DNA of 64,000 bases. It comes from Aquarana catesbeiana (lineage: Eukaryota; Chordata; Amphibia; Anura; Ranidae). A program made the position numbers and the translations under genes. The stretch spans positions 220,645,145 through 220,709,144 of the forward strand of contig NC_133324.1 of assembly GCF_042186555.1 (NCBI RefSeq), read 5' to 3'. The notes below the pieces were generated by a model. The model was not told the DNA's origin, ran no database searches, and saw only the letters and a program-made list of their open reading frames with translations. This document shows positions 34,349 through 46,422 of this stretch, piece after piece. Every line of letters begins with the position of its first letter. The stretch's first letter is position 1.

Positions 34349-34777
34349 TGCCCCGTACACACCATTGGATTTTCTGACAACAAATGTTGGATGTGCTCTT
34401 GTTGGCTGAAAGTCCAATCGTGTGTATGCTTCATCGAACATTTGTTGTTGGACTTTCTGCCAACAAATGTTGGCTAGCAGGTTCTCAAATTTTCTCACAA
34501 CAAAACTTTGTTGTCAGAATTTCCAATCGTGTGTACACAAGTCCGACGCACAAAAGTTCACGCATGCTCGGAATCAAGCAGAAGGAGCCACACTGGCTAG
34601 TGAACTTCCTTTTTCTCGGCTTGTTGTACATCTTGTACGTCACCACGTTCCCACGTTCGTAGTTGTTGGCCAACATTTGTGTGACCGTGTGTGTATGCAA
34701 GACAAGTTGGAGCCAACAACCTTCAAACAAAATTCCACGGTTTTGTTGTCGGAAAATCCAATCGTGTGTATGGGGCA
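34349..34777. mobile_element. Harbinger-type MITE in L1 reverse transcriptase
   Basis: The ends are TGCCCCGTACACACC and the complement of a matching right end, with TTA before (34346-34348) and TAA after (34778-34780). The unequal pair suggests one mutated base in the duplication. Excising it with one triplet rejoins the L1 codons directly before the catalytic YADD. Internal short repeats on TTGTTGTCGGA and ACAACAAA. Confidence 0.85.
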
Positions 34778-36734
34778 TAAGCCTTTATGCAGATGATGTT
34801 CTCTTGTTCCTAACAAATCCTCTAATTGCGCTGCCAAATTTAACGTCACTTTTAGACTCTTTCCAATCCTTCTCGGGTCTAGGGGTGAATTTGTCCAAGT
34901 GCACTGGTATGCCCATCAATATTTCTAATGATTTAGCCAATTCCTTGCAACAACACTTTGCTTTTACATGGTGCACTCATTCGTTCCGCCATTTGGGAAT
35001 CCAACATACACCCACTTTCCAAGATCATTTCTGCCTCAATTATAACCCAATAGTTGCCCATATTAGAGCCCTTTTTAATCCTGGTCAACAAACCGAATAT
35101 CCTTTTTAGGCAGAATAACGGCCATCAAAATGGCAATTTTACCCAAAATACTATTCTTCTTTAGGACCCTTCCAATCTACATCTCTAAGTCCTATATATA
35201 CTCCACCCAAAGAGACATTAATAAATTTATATGGCATGCCAAACACCCAAGATTTAATAAATCTTTGTTGTACAGACCCCAACCTCTCGGAGATTTGGGC
35301 CTCCCAGACTTATGGCGTTATTATTTAGCGGCCAGACTCACCCAAACCGCCCAATGGCATGCCCCAATATCTGATATCCCATGGTTACATTTTGAAATGC
35401 AATCGGTGTTCCCATACCACCTCCCTGGTTTGTTGTAGTCTAGATCCATACAAGCATGTAATATAGCTCCCCTCAACAGTATCATAGGCCAATCCCTTTA
35501 TCTGTCGTCTCTCTACCATGGCAAATACAAATTAGCCTCCCTACTCGCACCTCTTTACTCCTTTATAGGAGACCCAGACTTTCCCTCAGCTCTTCAACAT
35601 AGAGACAATGTGGTTAGGTGGAGCTCTAAAGGCTTAACTACCTTTGCATCCCTTAAATTTGGCACGCAATTTAAATCATTCACCCAACTCCAAGCCGAAC
35701 ATGAAATACCTTCCTCTGAACATTATTGATATCTCCAGATACGGCACTTCTATCTTAGTAGAGGTACACTATCGTCCCGCATTCAGAACACTCAATTTGA
35801 ACTTATCTATGAACACATTTCTATAGATAGAGGAGAAATTTCACGCATATACAGGTTTCTTAACGAGGCATTTCTGGACTAAAAAACTAGACCAAGAACC
35901 AGTTGGGAGTTGGAGATCCATCTCACCTTTTCACCACCAGAATGGGAAGAGATGTTGACAAACGTATAAAAACACGAGATCTCTGTCTACTTGTGAAACT
36001 GCAAATAAATTACATACCAGATGGTACTTAAAACCTGCTAAACTCCACACCATATTCCCAGATGTATCTCCCCATTGCTTTTGCAGCTGCCCTGAATCAG
36101 GTTCCTTCCTCCACATTTTTTGGAGTTGCAAACACCTTAAACCAGTTTGGCAACAGGAAGCTGCGAGGGCATCCAAGATAGCTGGTCACCTTCTTACGAC
36201 AGTACAGATGTGCATTCTTTTTACTAGCATCCCAGACGTTCCCATTCTGTGTCAGAGATTGATACACACACTTTTTGTAGCCATTCACTGGATGACTGCC
36301 CTGAATTGGCATTCCTCCTCTGTATCCTGGTCACAGGTTTTGGCCAGGATGGAGACAATTAAACTCTCTGAACATATTCATCACACTCTGTATGATACAA
36401 TTCACCTCTTTGACAGTAAGTGGGAATGCTCGGACGTCCCATTTTGATAAACTTTTGTGTCCCCAGATGTTATATTGGTAGAGATATTTTGTACGGGCTA
36501 CCAGGTTTATTCAACTTTTTCAGCTCTTATCTTCACACCTTGATCGTTCCCACTTTGTATTGTACATCATGCTGAATACAATATTCCCAGAGTTCCATGT
36601 TGATGATACCATTTTTGTATTGAAATATATTTGCATTTGCCTGTGAAGTTTGTATAAGTTCTATTTGCCTACCACTACATGTATGTCAATGAATCTTCCA
36701 ATAAAAAACATTTGTAAACAAAAAACAAAGTATA

Positions 36735-37850
36735 CATATTCCTAATTTATACCTTAATTAGCCACTGAAAGAACAAAGTAATAGAGAAGGCACCAGAAGC
36801 TTACCTAGCGTCAACTTGCACCAGCAGTGCACCACTGGAGCTTCTCAAAATCCTATGCAAATACCAGTTTTTCGTTTTGGAATGTCCCCACATTCCACCT
36901 TACAAGACTTGGGCCTGCCAACTGGTTTATGAGGTGTCCAAACCTGCCATGTCTAGGGCAAACAGGAGAGTGAATATTCTACCTAAACCCAAAAGGTTAA
37001 TGGGGAGCAGTGTATTGCAGTTGAGGAACCATACGATACCTCCTATGTAACCCTATCATTAATTTATATTTCATTTAGCCAGTACAATTTTCTTCACACC
37101 TTAAAATACCCATTACAAATACATTAAACATACAATTGTTAGGGCTACTTTGTAACAATATTCTGATCTCTGACTGCCTCCAACCTCTATTAATGTTGGT
37201 AATTTGTCAAATGCTTGCATAACATCTAAATCATTCTACCCGTACCAATACCCTTATTTAATAGCTTATATAGTCCAGTAAAAAAAAAAACATCTGTCTT
37301 CTTTCATTTACCATTATGATTTTATGCTTTACTCTGATTTACAATTTCTATGGAAATGTATTTTACTTTCTCCTAATAGCTGGGGACTGGGTAGTTGTGA
37401 ATATTGTTAACTGAATGCAGCTCTGCCTTTTTCAAAAGTGTTTTATATAAATGGTTTTAATAAGCTTTGTTAAAAACAGCCTTGTTAAAAATATTCAGTA
37501 TTTAACTGAAATCATAGATATTTCAATATTTTCAAACAGTGCTTCATTCATCACAGATGGAAAAAAAAGGATCATAAATCCCAAGGACTTGTTCACATTG
37601 GTAACTGAGAACATATTTTATTTTCAGCTGTCATGCAGAGATTCAGGACTTTGGATCATTGGACTTTATTCTGTACTGCCAAGATAGATTCATCTGGAAC
37701 AATTTGTTTGACTCGCGAGTGTCTTAAACTTCATGTAGGTCTGAAACCTTTAAGCTTTGATTCCTCAAAACTATGAAACCTTTTTAAATCTAAAAGCAGG
37801 TGTACTAGGCTTGAGAAAATCCTCATGCTCAACTGTCATTGGAATAAAAA
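36735..37850. other. No recognised feature
   Basis: AT-rich sequence between the L1 and the next CR1. I see no gene, RNA or repeat edge that I can support. Confidence 0.5.
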
Positions 37851-39360
37851 TCCTCATTCCAATAGGAAATACGTTTAAAAGAGCTATAAAAAATCCTGGG
37901 TGGCTCAACTCCAACGTACAAATGCATATAAAAGCAAAGGAAAAGGCCTTCAAAAAATACAAGGCTGAGGGTTCATTGTCAGCATTCCAACTTTACAAAG
38001 AACGCAGTAAGAAATGCAAGGGTGCAATCAGGGCGGCTAAGATAGGTCACGAAAGGCACATAGTGGAGGAGATTAAAAAAGTATATAATATATAATAAAG
38101 TATATAAATAGTAAGAAAGAAAGGCCAGAACATATTGGGCCCATAAAGGATGAGGAAGGGAATCTGGTTACAAAAGACGGAGAGATGGGAAAGGTTTTGA
38201 ATATATTATTCTCCTCAGTTTTCACAAAAGAAATAGGGGGAAACAGTAACCAAGACAATATTGTTAATCCTCATAGCATGTCACAGGAAGCACCCTCATG
38301 GCTAACAGAGGAGAGAATTAGAAATAGATTTGAAAAACTTAATATAAGTAAGCCATTTGGACCAGATGACTTGCACCTGAGGGTCCTTTAGGAACTCAGT
38401 CAAGTGATAGCCAGACCATTGTTCCTAATTTTTGTGGACAGTTTACTGACTGGAATGGTACCAGCGGATTGGAGAAAAGCCAACGTAGCACCAATATTTA
38501 AAAGAGGGCAGAGATATATCCCTGGGGACTACAGGCCAGTTAGCCTAACATCAATAGTCGGCAAGCTATTGGAGGGGATGATAAGGGACTATATACCAGA
38601 TTTAAGTAATGAAAACAGTATTATTAGCAGTAATCAGCATGGATTCATGAGGAATCAATCTTGCCAGACCAATCTATTAACCTTCTATGAAGAAGTGAGC
38701 TGCCATCTAGATAAAGGAAGGCCTGTAAATGTAGTGTATCTGGATTTTGCAAAGGCATTTGATACAGTTCCCCACAAGCGTTTACTGTACAAACTAAGGT
38801 CTGTCGGCATGGACCATAGGGTGAGTACCTGGATTGAAAACTGGCTACGGGAGCAAGTCCGGAGGGTGGTGGTAAATGGGGAGTACTCAGAATGGTCTCG
38901 TGTGGAAAGTGGGGTGCCCCAAGCATCTGTCCTGGGACCAATCCTGTTTAATTTATCCATAAACGATTTGGAGGATGGGATGAACTGCATAATCTCAGTG
39001 TTTGCAGATGATACAAAGTTAAACAGGGCAATAATTTCTCCACAGGATGTGGAAACCTTACAAGAAGACCTAAACAAATTAATGGGGTGGGCAAATATAT
39101 GGCAAATGAGGTTTAATGTTGAAAAATGTAAGGTAATGCATTTGGGTGCCAAAAATATGAATGCAAGTTACTCACTAGGGGGAGAACCTCTGGGGCAATC
39201 TAGGATGGAAAAGGACCTGGGGGTCCTAGTAGATGACAGGCTCAGCAATGGCATGCAATGCCAGGCTGCTGCAAGCAAAGCCAACAGAATATTGGCCTGC
39301 ATTAAAAATTGGATTCGCTCCAGAGATAAAATTATACTTCTACCACTCTACAAGACTCTG
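37850..39360 (+). pseudogene. CR1-clade LINE reverse transcriptase, 5'- and 3'-truncated
   Basis: The pre-RT linker (about 37880-38095) shows NPGWLN, AKEKAFKKYK and IRAAKIGHERHIVEEIK. After a frameshift in an AT-rich patch, 38185-38391 gives LTEERIRNRFEKLNISKPFG. A TAG at 38389-38391 is the only stop before a long frame that holds ADWRKANVAPIFKRG, YRPVSLTSIVGKLLE, VVYLDFAKAFDTVPH, SGVPQASVLGP and the catalytic VFADDTKL near 39000. The RT core is nearly intact. Sequence ends abruptly at 39360 (LLPLYKTL), where a MITE-like repeat begins. Confidence 0.88.
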
Positions 39361-40075
39361 TTCCTACTAAGTAGGAACAACGATATGTCTCCTCCCCCAG
39401 TCAGTCCCATCCCCATACAGTTAGAACACATCTAGGGAATACACATTTAACCCCTTGATCGCCCCCTATTGTTAACCCCTTCCCTACCAGTGGCACAGTA
39501 ATCAGTGCATTTTTATAGCTCTGATCACTGTCTGATCACTGTATAAATGTCAATGGTCCCAAAAATGTGTCAAAAGTGTCCGATCTGTCCGCAATGTCGC
39601 AGTATCGCTAAAAATCGCAGATCACCACCATTACTAGTAAAAAAAGAAAAATTATTTTTAAAAAGCCATAAAAATGCCATAAATGTTTCCCGTAGTTAGT
39701 AGACACTATAACTTTTGTGCAAATAAGTCAATATACACATATTGTGATTCTTTTTTACCAAAAATATGTGGAAGAATATATTTTGACCTAAACTGATAAA
39801 GAAATTTGGGATATTTGGGATATTTAGTATAGCAAAAATTAAAAATTGTTTATTTTTTTTTTCAAAATTGTCGCTTTTTTTTATTTATAGCGCAAAAAAT
39901 AAAAACCGCAGAGGTGATCAAATATCACCAAAAGAAAGTTCTATTTGTGGGAAAAAAAGGACGCAAATTTAATTTGGGTATAGCATTGCATGATCTTGCA
40001 ATTGTCAGTTAAAGCGACGCAGTGCCGAATTGAAAAAAGTGCTCTGGTCAGGAAGGGGGTAAAATCTTCAGAGGC
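39361..40075 (-). repeat. MITE-like dispersed repeat, copy A
   Basis: The block GATCGCCCCC...TTAACCCCTTCCCT...CAGTGGCA and the tail CAGTGCCGAATTG...GGAAGGGGGTAA match, in opposite orientation, the copy at 54425-54860 plus 60988-61320. No ORF. It abuts the CR1 at 39360. The assignment as a non-autonomous DNA element is inference from dispersion and lack of coding. Confidence 0.65.
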
Positions 40076-40657
40076 AGAAGTGGTAAATACGAAATATTTT
40101 TATGTCATCGGGTGCAGGCACACTGAGCGTGCGATTTCTAACAGCGATTATGCCGTTAGTGGTGGCACCAGCGTGCATACGCGGGAGTGAAATCATCGTG
40201 GCTCACCTGAGACCAGGTGACAGATGCACTCTGTAGGAGTCGGAAGTGCACCGCTAGGTAGTGGACCCTAGGACTGACTGCTGCGGATTGAACCCTGGGA
40301 GGTTCAGGAAGCAGATCTACTGGATCACTAACAAAGATCCCACTGGGAGCTAGAGCATAGATTCCCCAGGGCATGGAGTCTAAGAGCCAGCAGGTGTTCA
40401 CCAGAGCCTCTAGTGGTGAGGATGGACTGAGCTGCAGTCTGGCTCCAGGTCACAGCCCCCAGGGTCTCACAGCCCACGCTCACGGTAGACTACAGGAGAA
40501 GAGGAAGGAGACAGCAGGCTGGAACAACAAGGAAAGTAAGGGATAAGCCAAATGCCAGGGCGGCTAGCAGACAAGGATAAACATAACACGCCAAAGGTCA
40601 GGGTCACAAGCAGACAGGGAAAGTCAAGAACAGGCCAAAGTCGGTAACTGGAATCAG
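40076..40657. other. Unclassified sequence left of the 410-bp array
   Basis: No gene. It ends in GGTAACTGGAATCAG (40643-40657), which recurs at 42587-42601, so this stretch and 42602 onwards were once contiguous and were split by the array. Confidence 0.6.
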
Positions 40658-42586
40658 TACAAAATCTTTTACAGCGCACACATACAAGAATGACATTTCC
40701 TGCAGGGCTAGTTAAAAACACCTGAACATATTCAAAAAATACGGGGTTTGGTCACACTATATGGTACTATAGTGCTAAGCCCACTTACTGCGACAAAGTA
40801 CCCCGAATTAGTGGGTCCTACACTAGTAATAGAATGGAAGATCCTTTGTCTCAACCATGGGAGCTGAACTCCTCTATGTGGGAGAACTGAAGGGGATACA
40901 TCCTAAACACTGGTGGCCACTAAATAGGAGGTAATGAGGAGGGGGAGGGGTGCTCCAGCCCAAAAAACCTGGTCAGGGCCTATTACAATATACAAGAACA
41001 TATTTGGGGGGCACACCATACAATGCTTTTAAATTCAAGATGGTGCTACTATAAGACCTACAAACAGTACAAAATATTTTACAGCGCACACATACAAGAA
41101 TGACATTTCCTGCAGGGCTAGTTAAAAACACCTGAACATATTAAAAAAATACGGGGGTTTGGTCACACTATATGGTCATATAGTGCTAAGCCCACTTACT
41201 GCGACAAAGTACCCCGAATTAGTGGGTCCTACACTAGTAATAGAATGGAAGATCCTTTGTCTCAACCATGGGAGCTGAACTCCTCTATGTGGGAGAACTG
41301 AAGGGGATACATCCTAAACACTGGTGGCCACTAAATAGGAGGTAATGAGGAGGGGGAGGGGTGCTCCAGCCCAAAAAACCTGGTCAGGGGCTATTACAAT
41401 ATACAAGAACATATTTGGGGGGGCACACCATACAATGCGTTTAAATTCAAGATGGTGCTGCTATAAGACCTACAAACAGTACAAAATATTTTACAGCGCA
41501 CAATAGGAGGTAATGAGGAGGGGGAGGGATGCCAATTCGGGGTACTTTGTCGCAGTAAGTGGGCTTAGCACTATATGACCATATAGTGTGACCAAACCCC
41601 TGTATTTTTTGAATATGTTCGGGTGTTTTTAACTAGCCCTGCAGGAAATGTCATTCTTGTATGTGTGCGCTGTAAAATATTTTGTACTGTTTGTAGGTCT
41701 TATAGCAGCACCATCTTGAATTTAAAAGCATTGTATGGTGTGCCCCCCAAATATGTTCTTGTATATTGTAATAGGCCCTGACCAGGTTTTTTGGGCTGGA
41801 GCACCCCTCCCCCTCCTCATTGCCTCCTATTTAGTGGCCACCAGTGTTTAGGATGTATCCCCTTCAGTTCTCCCACATAGAGGAGTTCAGCTCCCATGGT
41901 TGAGACAAAGGATCTTCCATTCTATTACTAGTGTAGGACCCACTAATTCGGGGTACTTTGTCGCAGTAAGAGGGCTTAGCACTATATGATCATATAGTGT
42001 GACCAAACCCCCGTATTTTTTGAATATGTTCAGGTGTTTTAACTAGCCCTGCAGGAAATGTCATTCTTGTATGTGTGCGCTGTAAAATATTTTGTACTGT
42101 TTGTAGGTCTTATAGCAGCACCATCTTGAATTTAAAAGCATTGTATGGTGTGCCCCCCAAATATGTTCTTGTATATTGTAATAGGCCCTGACCAGGTTTT
42201 TTGGGCAGGAGCACCCTCCCCCTCCTCATTACCTCCTATTTAGTGGCCATCAGTGTTTAGGATGTATCCCCTTCAGTTCTCCCACATAGAGGAGTTCAGC
42301 TCCCATGGTTGAGACAAAGGATCTTCCATTCTATTACTAGTGTAGGACCCACTAATTCGGGGTACTTTGTCGCAGTAAGTGGGCTTAGCACTATATGACC
42401 ATATAGTGTGACCAAACCCCCGTATTTTTTTAATATGTTCAGGTGTTTTTAACTAGCCCTGCAGGAAATGTCATTCTTGTATGTGTGCGCTGTAAAATAT
42501 TTTGTACTGTTTGTAGGTCTTATAGCAGCACCATCTTGAATTTAAATGCATTGTATGGTGTGCCCCCCAAATATGTTCTTGTATAT
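40658..42586. repeat. Head-to-head array of 410-bp units flanked by a 15-bp target duplication
   Basis: GACATTTCCTGCAGGGCTAG recurs at 40691 and 41101 in one direction. The complement recurs at 41641, 42051 and 42461 in the other. The unit is 410 bp, with about 2.1 forward and 2.6 reverse copies joined at 41503-41535 by scrambled pieces of the unit. GGTAACTGGAATCAG flanks the whole 1929 bp on both sides (40643-40657, 42587-42601). No ORF and no hammerhead core seen in the unit. Each unit holds a small palindrome around ACTATATGACCATATAGT. Confidence 0.9.
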
Positions 42587-42601
42587 GGTAACTGGAATCA
42601 G

Positions 42602-42856
42602 ACGTAGGAAACACAGCAAGTACACACGAAAGCTAACACACAATGGTTGATCAGCACTGCTGGCTTGCAGTGCACAGGTTAATATAGGGTTCCCTGATAG
42701 GGCCTAGGGTGGGGCCATGCTTAGAGGAGAGGTTATAAAACCAGCCAGGTGTGAGTGGCTGGCCTCTTAGTCTGAACACATGAGGAGAAGGTAAGCTGAC
42801 AGAGAAAGATTACTGCATAACCATGACATCCGGCCAGTCACAGCGTCTGAGCCGCG
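42602..42856. other. Unclassified sequence right of the array
   Basis: Continuation of 40076-40642 after the insertion. It includes a TATA-like TTATAAAACC near 42735. No gene recognised. Confidence 0.4.
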
Positions 42857-43297
42857 ATATCCGGAAGTCACTCTGGGGTAGATGGCGGTGTTGGAGGAGG
42901 CGAAAGAGGGCCGATGCGGGGGCTTCGATCTCAGTTAAGTAATTCATAATGAACTAGTATGCTGTGCATACTAGCTCATTATGCCTTTGTCTTGCAGGGT
43001 GTTTTTTTTCAGAGGCTTTACTTAATCTTTAAGTCTGTAAAATGTAGGGCAGGTCTGAGGAAATTTTTGTATACTTCTAGTTTTTCATTCAGTTTTTAAG
43101 TACCAGATACCCGGAAGTCACTCCGGGATAGATGGCCGTGTTGAAAGGAGGCGAACAAGGGCTTATGCGATCTCAGGTAAGTAATTCATAATGAGCTAGT
43201 ATGCTATGCATACTAGTTCATTATGCCTTTGTCTTGCAGGGTGTATTTTTTTTTAAGAGGCTTTACTTCCTCTTTAAGTCTGTAAAATGTAGGGCAC
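42857..43297 (+). repeat. Two direct copies of a ~190-bp repeat with a palindromic, intron-like core
   Basis: CCGGAAGTCACTC starts copies at 42861 and 43111 (spacing 250), and each ends near CTGTAAAATGTAGGGCA. Each core is a palindrome around CATAATGANCTAGTATGC (about 42947-42985 and 43187-43225). The palindrome is bordered on the left by TTAAGTAATTC or GTAAGTAATTC and on the right by CCTTTGTCTTGCAGGG, which resemble a 5' and a 3' splice site. Confidence 0.8.
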
Positions 43298-44186
43298 TGG
43301 TGTCAATTAATGTAATTGTAAACCCTGTCAATTATTTACCAGGTGTAAAAATAAACCTTTTAATTGGTACAACTGCATGTAAAAATATACCCCATCATTG
43401 GTATCAGTGTGTGTAAAAATAAACCATGGGGGCCAACATTTGAAAATATTTTAGACAAAATAGGGACTGTGAGAAAACTGGTGTCAGTGGCCACAATAAT
43501 AACCCCCAACACTGGTGTAAGTTCCTGCAATAATTCCCCCCAGCATGGATATCAGTGGCAGCATTAATATCTCCCATAGAGAGAAGTGGCAGCTGCAAGT
43601 TTTGAGCTGTCTGGTATTTCTTCACCACTGTATCTCTTATATGCTTTCTTGTTGCATTTTTTATTGTAGTCTGCTTATTGTCTAAGTGTTTTACTTAGTC
43701 CCTATAAGTTGGACATACTCAGAGATTGTTGTCATGCTAGTCCTGTGCCAAATTACCAACCAGTATGTAGTGTAATGACCAGTGGAAACAATATGTTAAA
43801 ATCTTATTCCATTATGTGGATTCCTATGCAATATTTTTTTTTATATTGTGTTGATATGGCCCATCAAATTTGACCTAAACATTTTTTTTCGCAAAGGGCA
43901 TTTATTTAGGACAAACTTAAAGGGATATATAGAAATCTGTAAGAAAATGGTCAAAATATGTTCAAAATAAAAGATTTGTTATATATAATATACTATATAA
44001 ATATCTGAAAAAAAAATAGTGGTGGTAAAATGAAATGCGCACAAATTCCTTGTTTGTACAAATACATTAACATTTCAGCTATAAGGTTGACCAGCCCTGT
44101 CAGTCTTCTGGAGGGAAATATGCTCTCTCTGCAATGCATGACATTTTTCTTTCAAATCATTATAAGCATCTGTGAAAACAGTGTTA
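43298..44186. other. No recognised feature
   Basis: About 43300-43575 shows weak internal repetition (GGTGTCAATT..., TGTAAAAATAAACC). No gene or definable element. Confidence 0.4.
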
Positions 44187-44622
44187 TGCCCCGTACACAC
44201 GGTCGGACATTGATCGGACATTCCGACAACAAAATCCTAGGATTTTTTCCAACGGATGTTGGCTCAAACTTGTCTTGCATACACACGGTCACACAAAGTT
44301 GTCGGAAAACCCGATCGTTCTGAACGCGGTGACGTAAAACACGTATGTCAGGACTCTAAACGGGGCAGTAGCCAATAGCTTTCATCTCTTTATTTATTCT
44401 GAGCATGCGTGGCACTTTTTGTGCGTCGGATTTGTGTACACACGATCGGAAATTCCGACAACGGATTTTGTTGTCGGAAAATTTTATAGCCTGCTCTCAA
44501 ACTTTGTGTGTCGGAAAATCCGATGGAAAATGTGTGATGGAGCCTACACACGGTCGGAATTTCCGACAACAAGGTCCTATCACACATTTTCCGTCGGAAA
44601 ATCCGACCGTGTGTACGGGGCA
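44187..44622 (+). mobile_element. Harbinger-type MITE, 436 bp
   Basis: The ends are TGCCCCGTACACACGGTCGG and its complement. TTA on both sides (44184-44186, 44623-44625) is the expected 3-bp duplication. The interior carries CCGACAACAAAATCCTAGG and GAGCATGCGTGGCAC. No ORF. Confidence 0.92.
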
Positions 44623-44969
44623 TTAGAGTTGCAACAGAAACACGATTATTGCTCAGCAAGATTGCTTTGGAAGCTTCATTACTGTGAAATGAGACAGAAG
44701 GTTTTTTTTTTTTTTTGACAAAATGGCAAAAATGATACCAGTGCTTTAAAATCATCTTCCTATTTGTTACGTGTATTATTTTATTGTGTATTATGTGCTG
44801 TACTGTTATGTCAGTTGTATGCTTACAGGTGACACATTTCCAAAGTGCCCCCTGTGTGCAATCAAAAGTAAGCTTACATATCCATCAACCTGGAACACTG
44901 GACCGAAATATACTTTTATTGACATACTTTTGTTACATTTTTAAATTAACCACATTATACGCATTGTTA

Positions 44970-45403
44970 TGCCCCGTACACACGGTCGGATTTTCTGATG
45001 GAAAATGTTCGATCGGAGCGTGTTGTCGGAAATTCCGACTGTGTGTGGGCTCCATCGGACATTTTCCATCGGATTTTCCGACACACAAAGTTGGAGAGCA
45101 GGAGATAAAATTTTCCGACAACAAAATCCGTTGTCGGAAATTCCGATCATGTGTACACAAATCCGACGGACAAAGTGCCACGCATGCTCAGAATAAATAA
45201 AGAGATGAAAGCTATTGGCCACTGCCCCGTTTATAGTCCCGACGTACGTGTTTTACGTCACCGCGTTCAGAACGATCGGATTTTCCGACAACTTTGTGTG
45301 ACCGTGTGTATGCAAGACAAGTTTGAGCCAACATCCGTCTGAAAAAATCCTAGGATTTTGTTGTCGGAATGTCCGAACAAAGTCCGACCGTGTGTACGGG
45401 GCA
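44970..45403 (-). mobile_element. Harbinger-type MITE, 434 bp, inverted relative to the previous copy
   Basis: Same family as 44187-44622 but on the other strand: the asymmetric interior (GAGCCAACATCCG, CTAGGATTTTGTTGTCGG) is reversed. TTA precedes it (44967-44969) and TAA follows (45404-45406), so the duplication has one difference. The pair could form a 0.4-kb stem with a 0.35-kb loop. Confidence 0.9.
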
Positions 45404-46085
45404 TAAGAGTACTGAAGACTGTGCAGCTATTCTTCACTAATTAAAACACTTTTACAATCATCTCGTCCAGTAGTCTGAATTTATGAGCATGATAAATTAC
45501 ATTTTTACATCTTTGTACAATTTCCTTGTCATCAGTTATTCTGAGGCAGGTCTTTATTGGCTAATTATATTCAAACATCCAATGCATTCCAAAGCAGGTA
45601 CATTTCCAACATGCTATAATATTAATGTATAACAATAGACTAAAGATTTGTTTCCGGTTTCCTGCTACTGACCAAAACATTATGCTTTTTTGTGAAAGTT
45701 ATTACAATTCATAAGTTCAAATACAATTCAGATGCAGGACTTTGAATGAGGCACACGGGAGCAGAAGTATAACTTGAATAGGAAATGCGGTTTTTAATAA
45801 AATGATACAAAAATTCATATATTTACATATTTAGACACATAGCTCTACATATTTAGGCACATAGCTCTATAATGACAATCTGTTTTCATCATAAAATGCA
45901 TTCCAACAAGGACTTCTATTACAAACATATGAGGATATAGATACATAAAATTATAATAATAAATCAATAAATATGTGACACTATAAACTGTCACTAGAAA
46001 AAGGTGGCAAAGTATAAAATACAGTAAAATTGGAACGTCCATACATATATAGTTGATAATTGTGTACACATAACGGTAGTTGTAA

Positions 46086-46127
46086 GCTCTACGCCGTTTC
46101 GGGACCTTATAGCCACTCATCAGGAGC
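46086..46127 (-). ncRNA. Hammerhead ribozyme motif, copy 1
   Basis: On the minus strand: stem I GCTC/GAGC, core CTGATGA (46123-46117), stem II GTGGCT/GGTCCC with AUAA loop (one mismatch, two G-U), GAAAC (46100-46096) and a minimal stem III AC/GT with a three-base loop. Cleavage is predicted after the A at 46090. It is identical in sequence to the copies at 47594 and 49424. Confidence 0.75.
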
Positions 46128-46422
46128 ATAACCATAGTGACCACCTATAGATAGGGGAAATAGCAGTATTGAATGATTTGAAAAACAGGTGGGTAAATGT
46201 AAAGCATGGATTCCACATTATTTCACTAAGACCATGGACTTACAGTTGTGTCTGCGCAATGGCGGTGCATCCCCGAATACCAAGCCAGCCAGTAATGCCA
46301 AGGCCCGAAGCTGAGGGAGCATGTCCGGGCGACAATACCAACACAGAGAGCCCCCCAGATTGGGTCAGAGTGTGAGAAACAAATGTGGAGGGGTGATGAA
46401 GGTGACCTCAAAAGAGGAGGAA

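Larger units (their letters stand above)
32190..36200 (+). pseudogene. L1 ORF2: endonuclease, reverse transcriptase, C-terminal Cys motif
   Basis: The endonuclease part (about 32190-32990) retains ADILLLQETQFS near 32265 and SDHHMVAF near 32970, with a MITE in between. The longest open frame (32767-34203) carries TAPGPDDYTTTYYKKF and LDIHKAFDSVTWSYL. A stop at 34201 precedes GTRQGCPLSPLLFALAIEP. The catalytic SLYADDVLLF is intact at about 34785 but is separated from its upstream half by a 429-bp MITE. Post-RT sequence follows in another frame (35130-35438). A CxC...H...C motif lies near 36083-36140. Not functional. Confidence 0.88.
30850..36726 (+). mobile_element. L1-clade LINE, near full length, with target-site duplication
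   Basis: AAAGTATA lies at 30842-30849 and again at 36727-36734, just after an A-rich tail (AATAAAAAACATTTGTAAAC). The element contains a short 5' UTR, ORF1 and ORF2 in order, and is 5877 bp long including two MITE insertions (32326-32615 and 34349-34777). An 8-bp duplication and an A-rich 3' end are expected for target-primed reverse transcription. Both ORFs are damaged. Confidence 0.85.
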
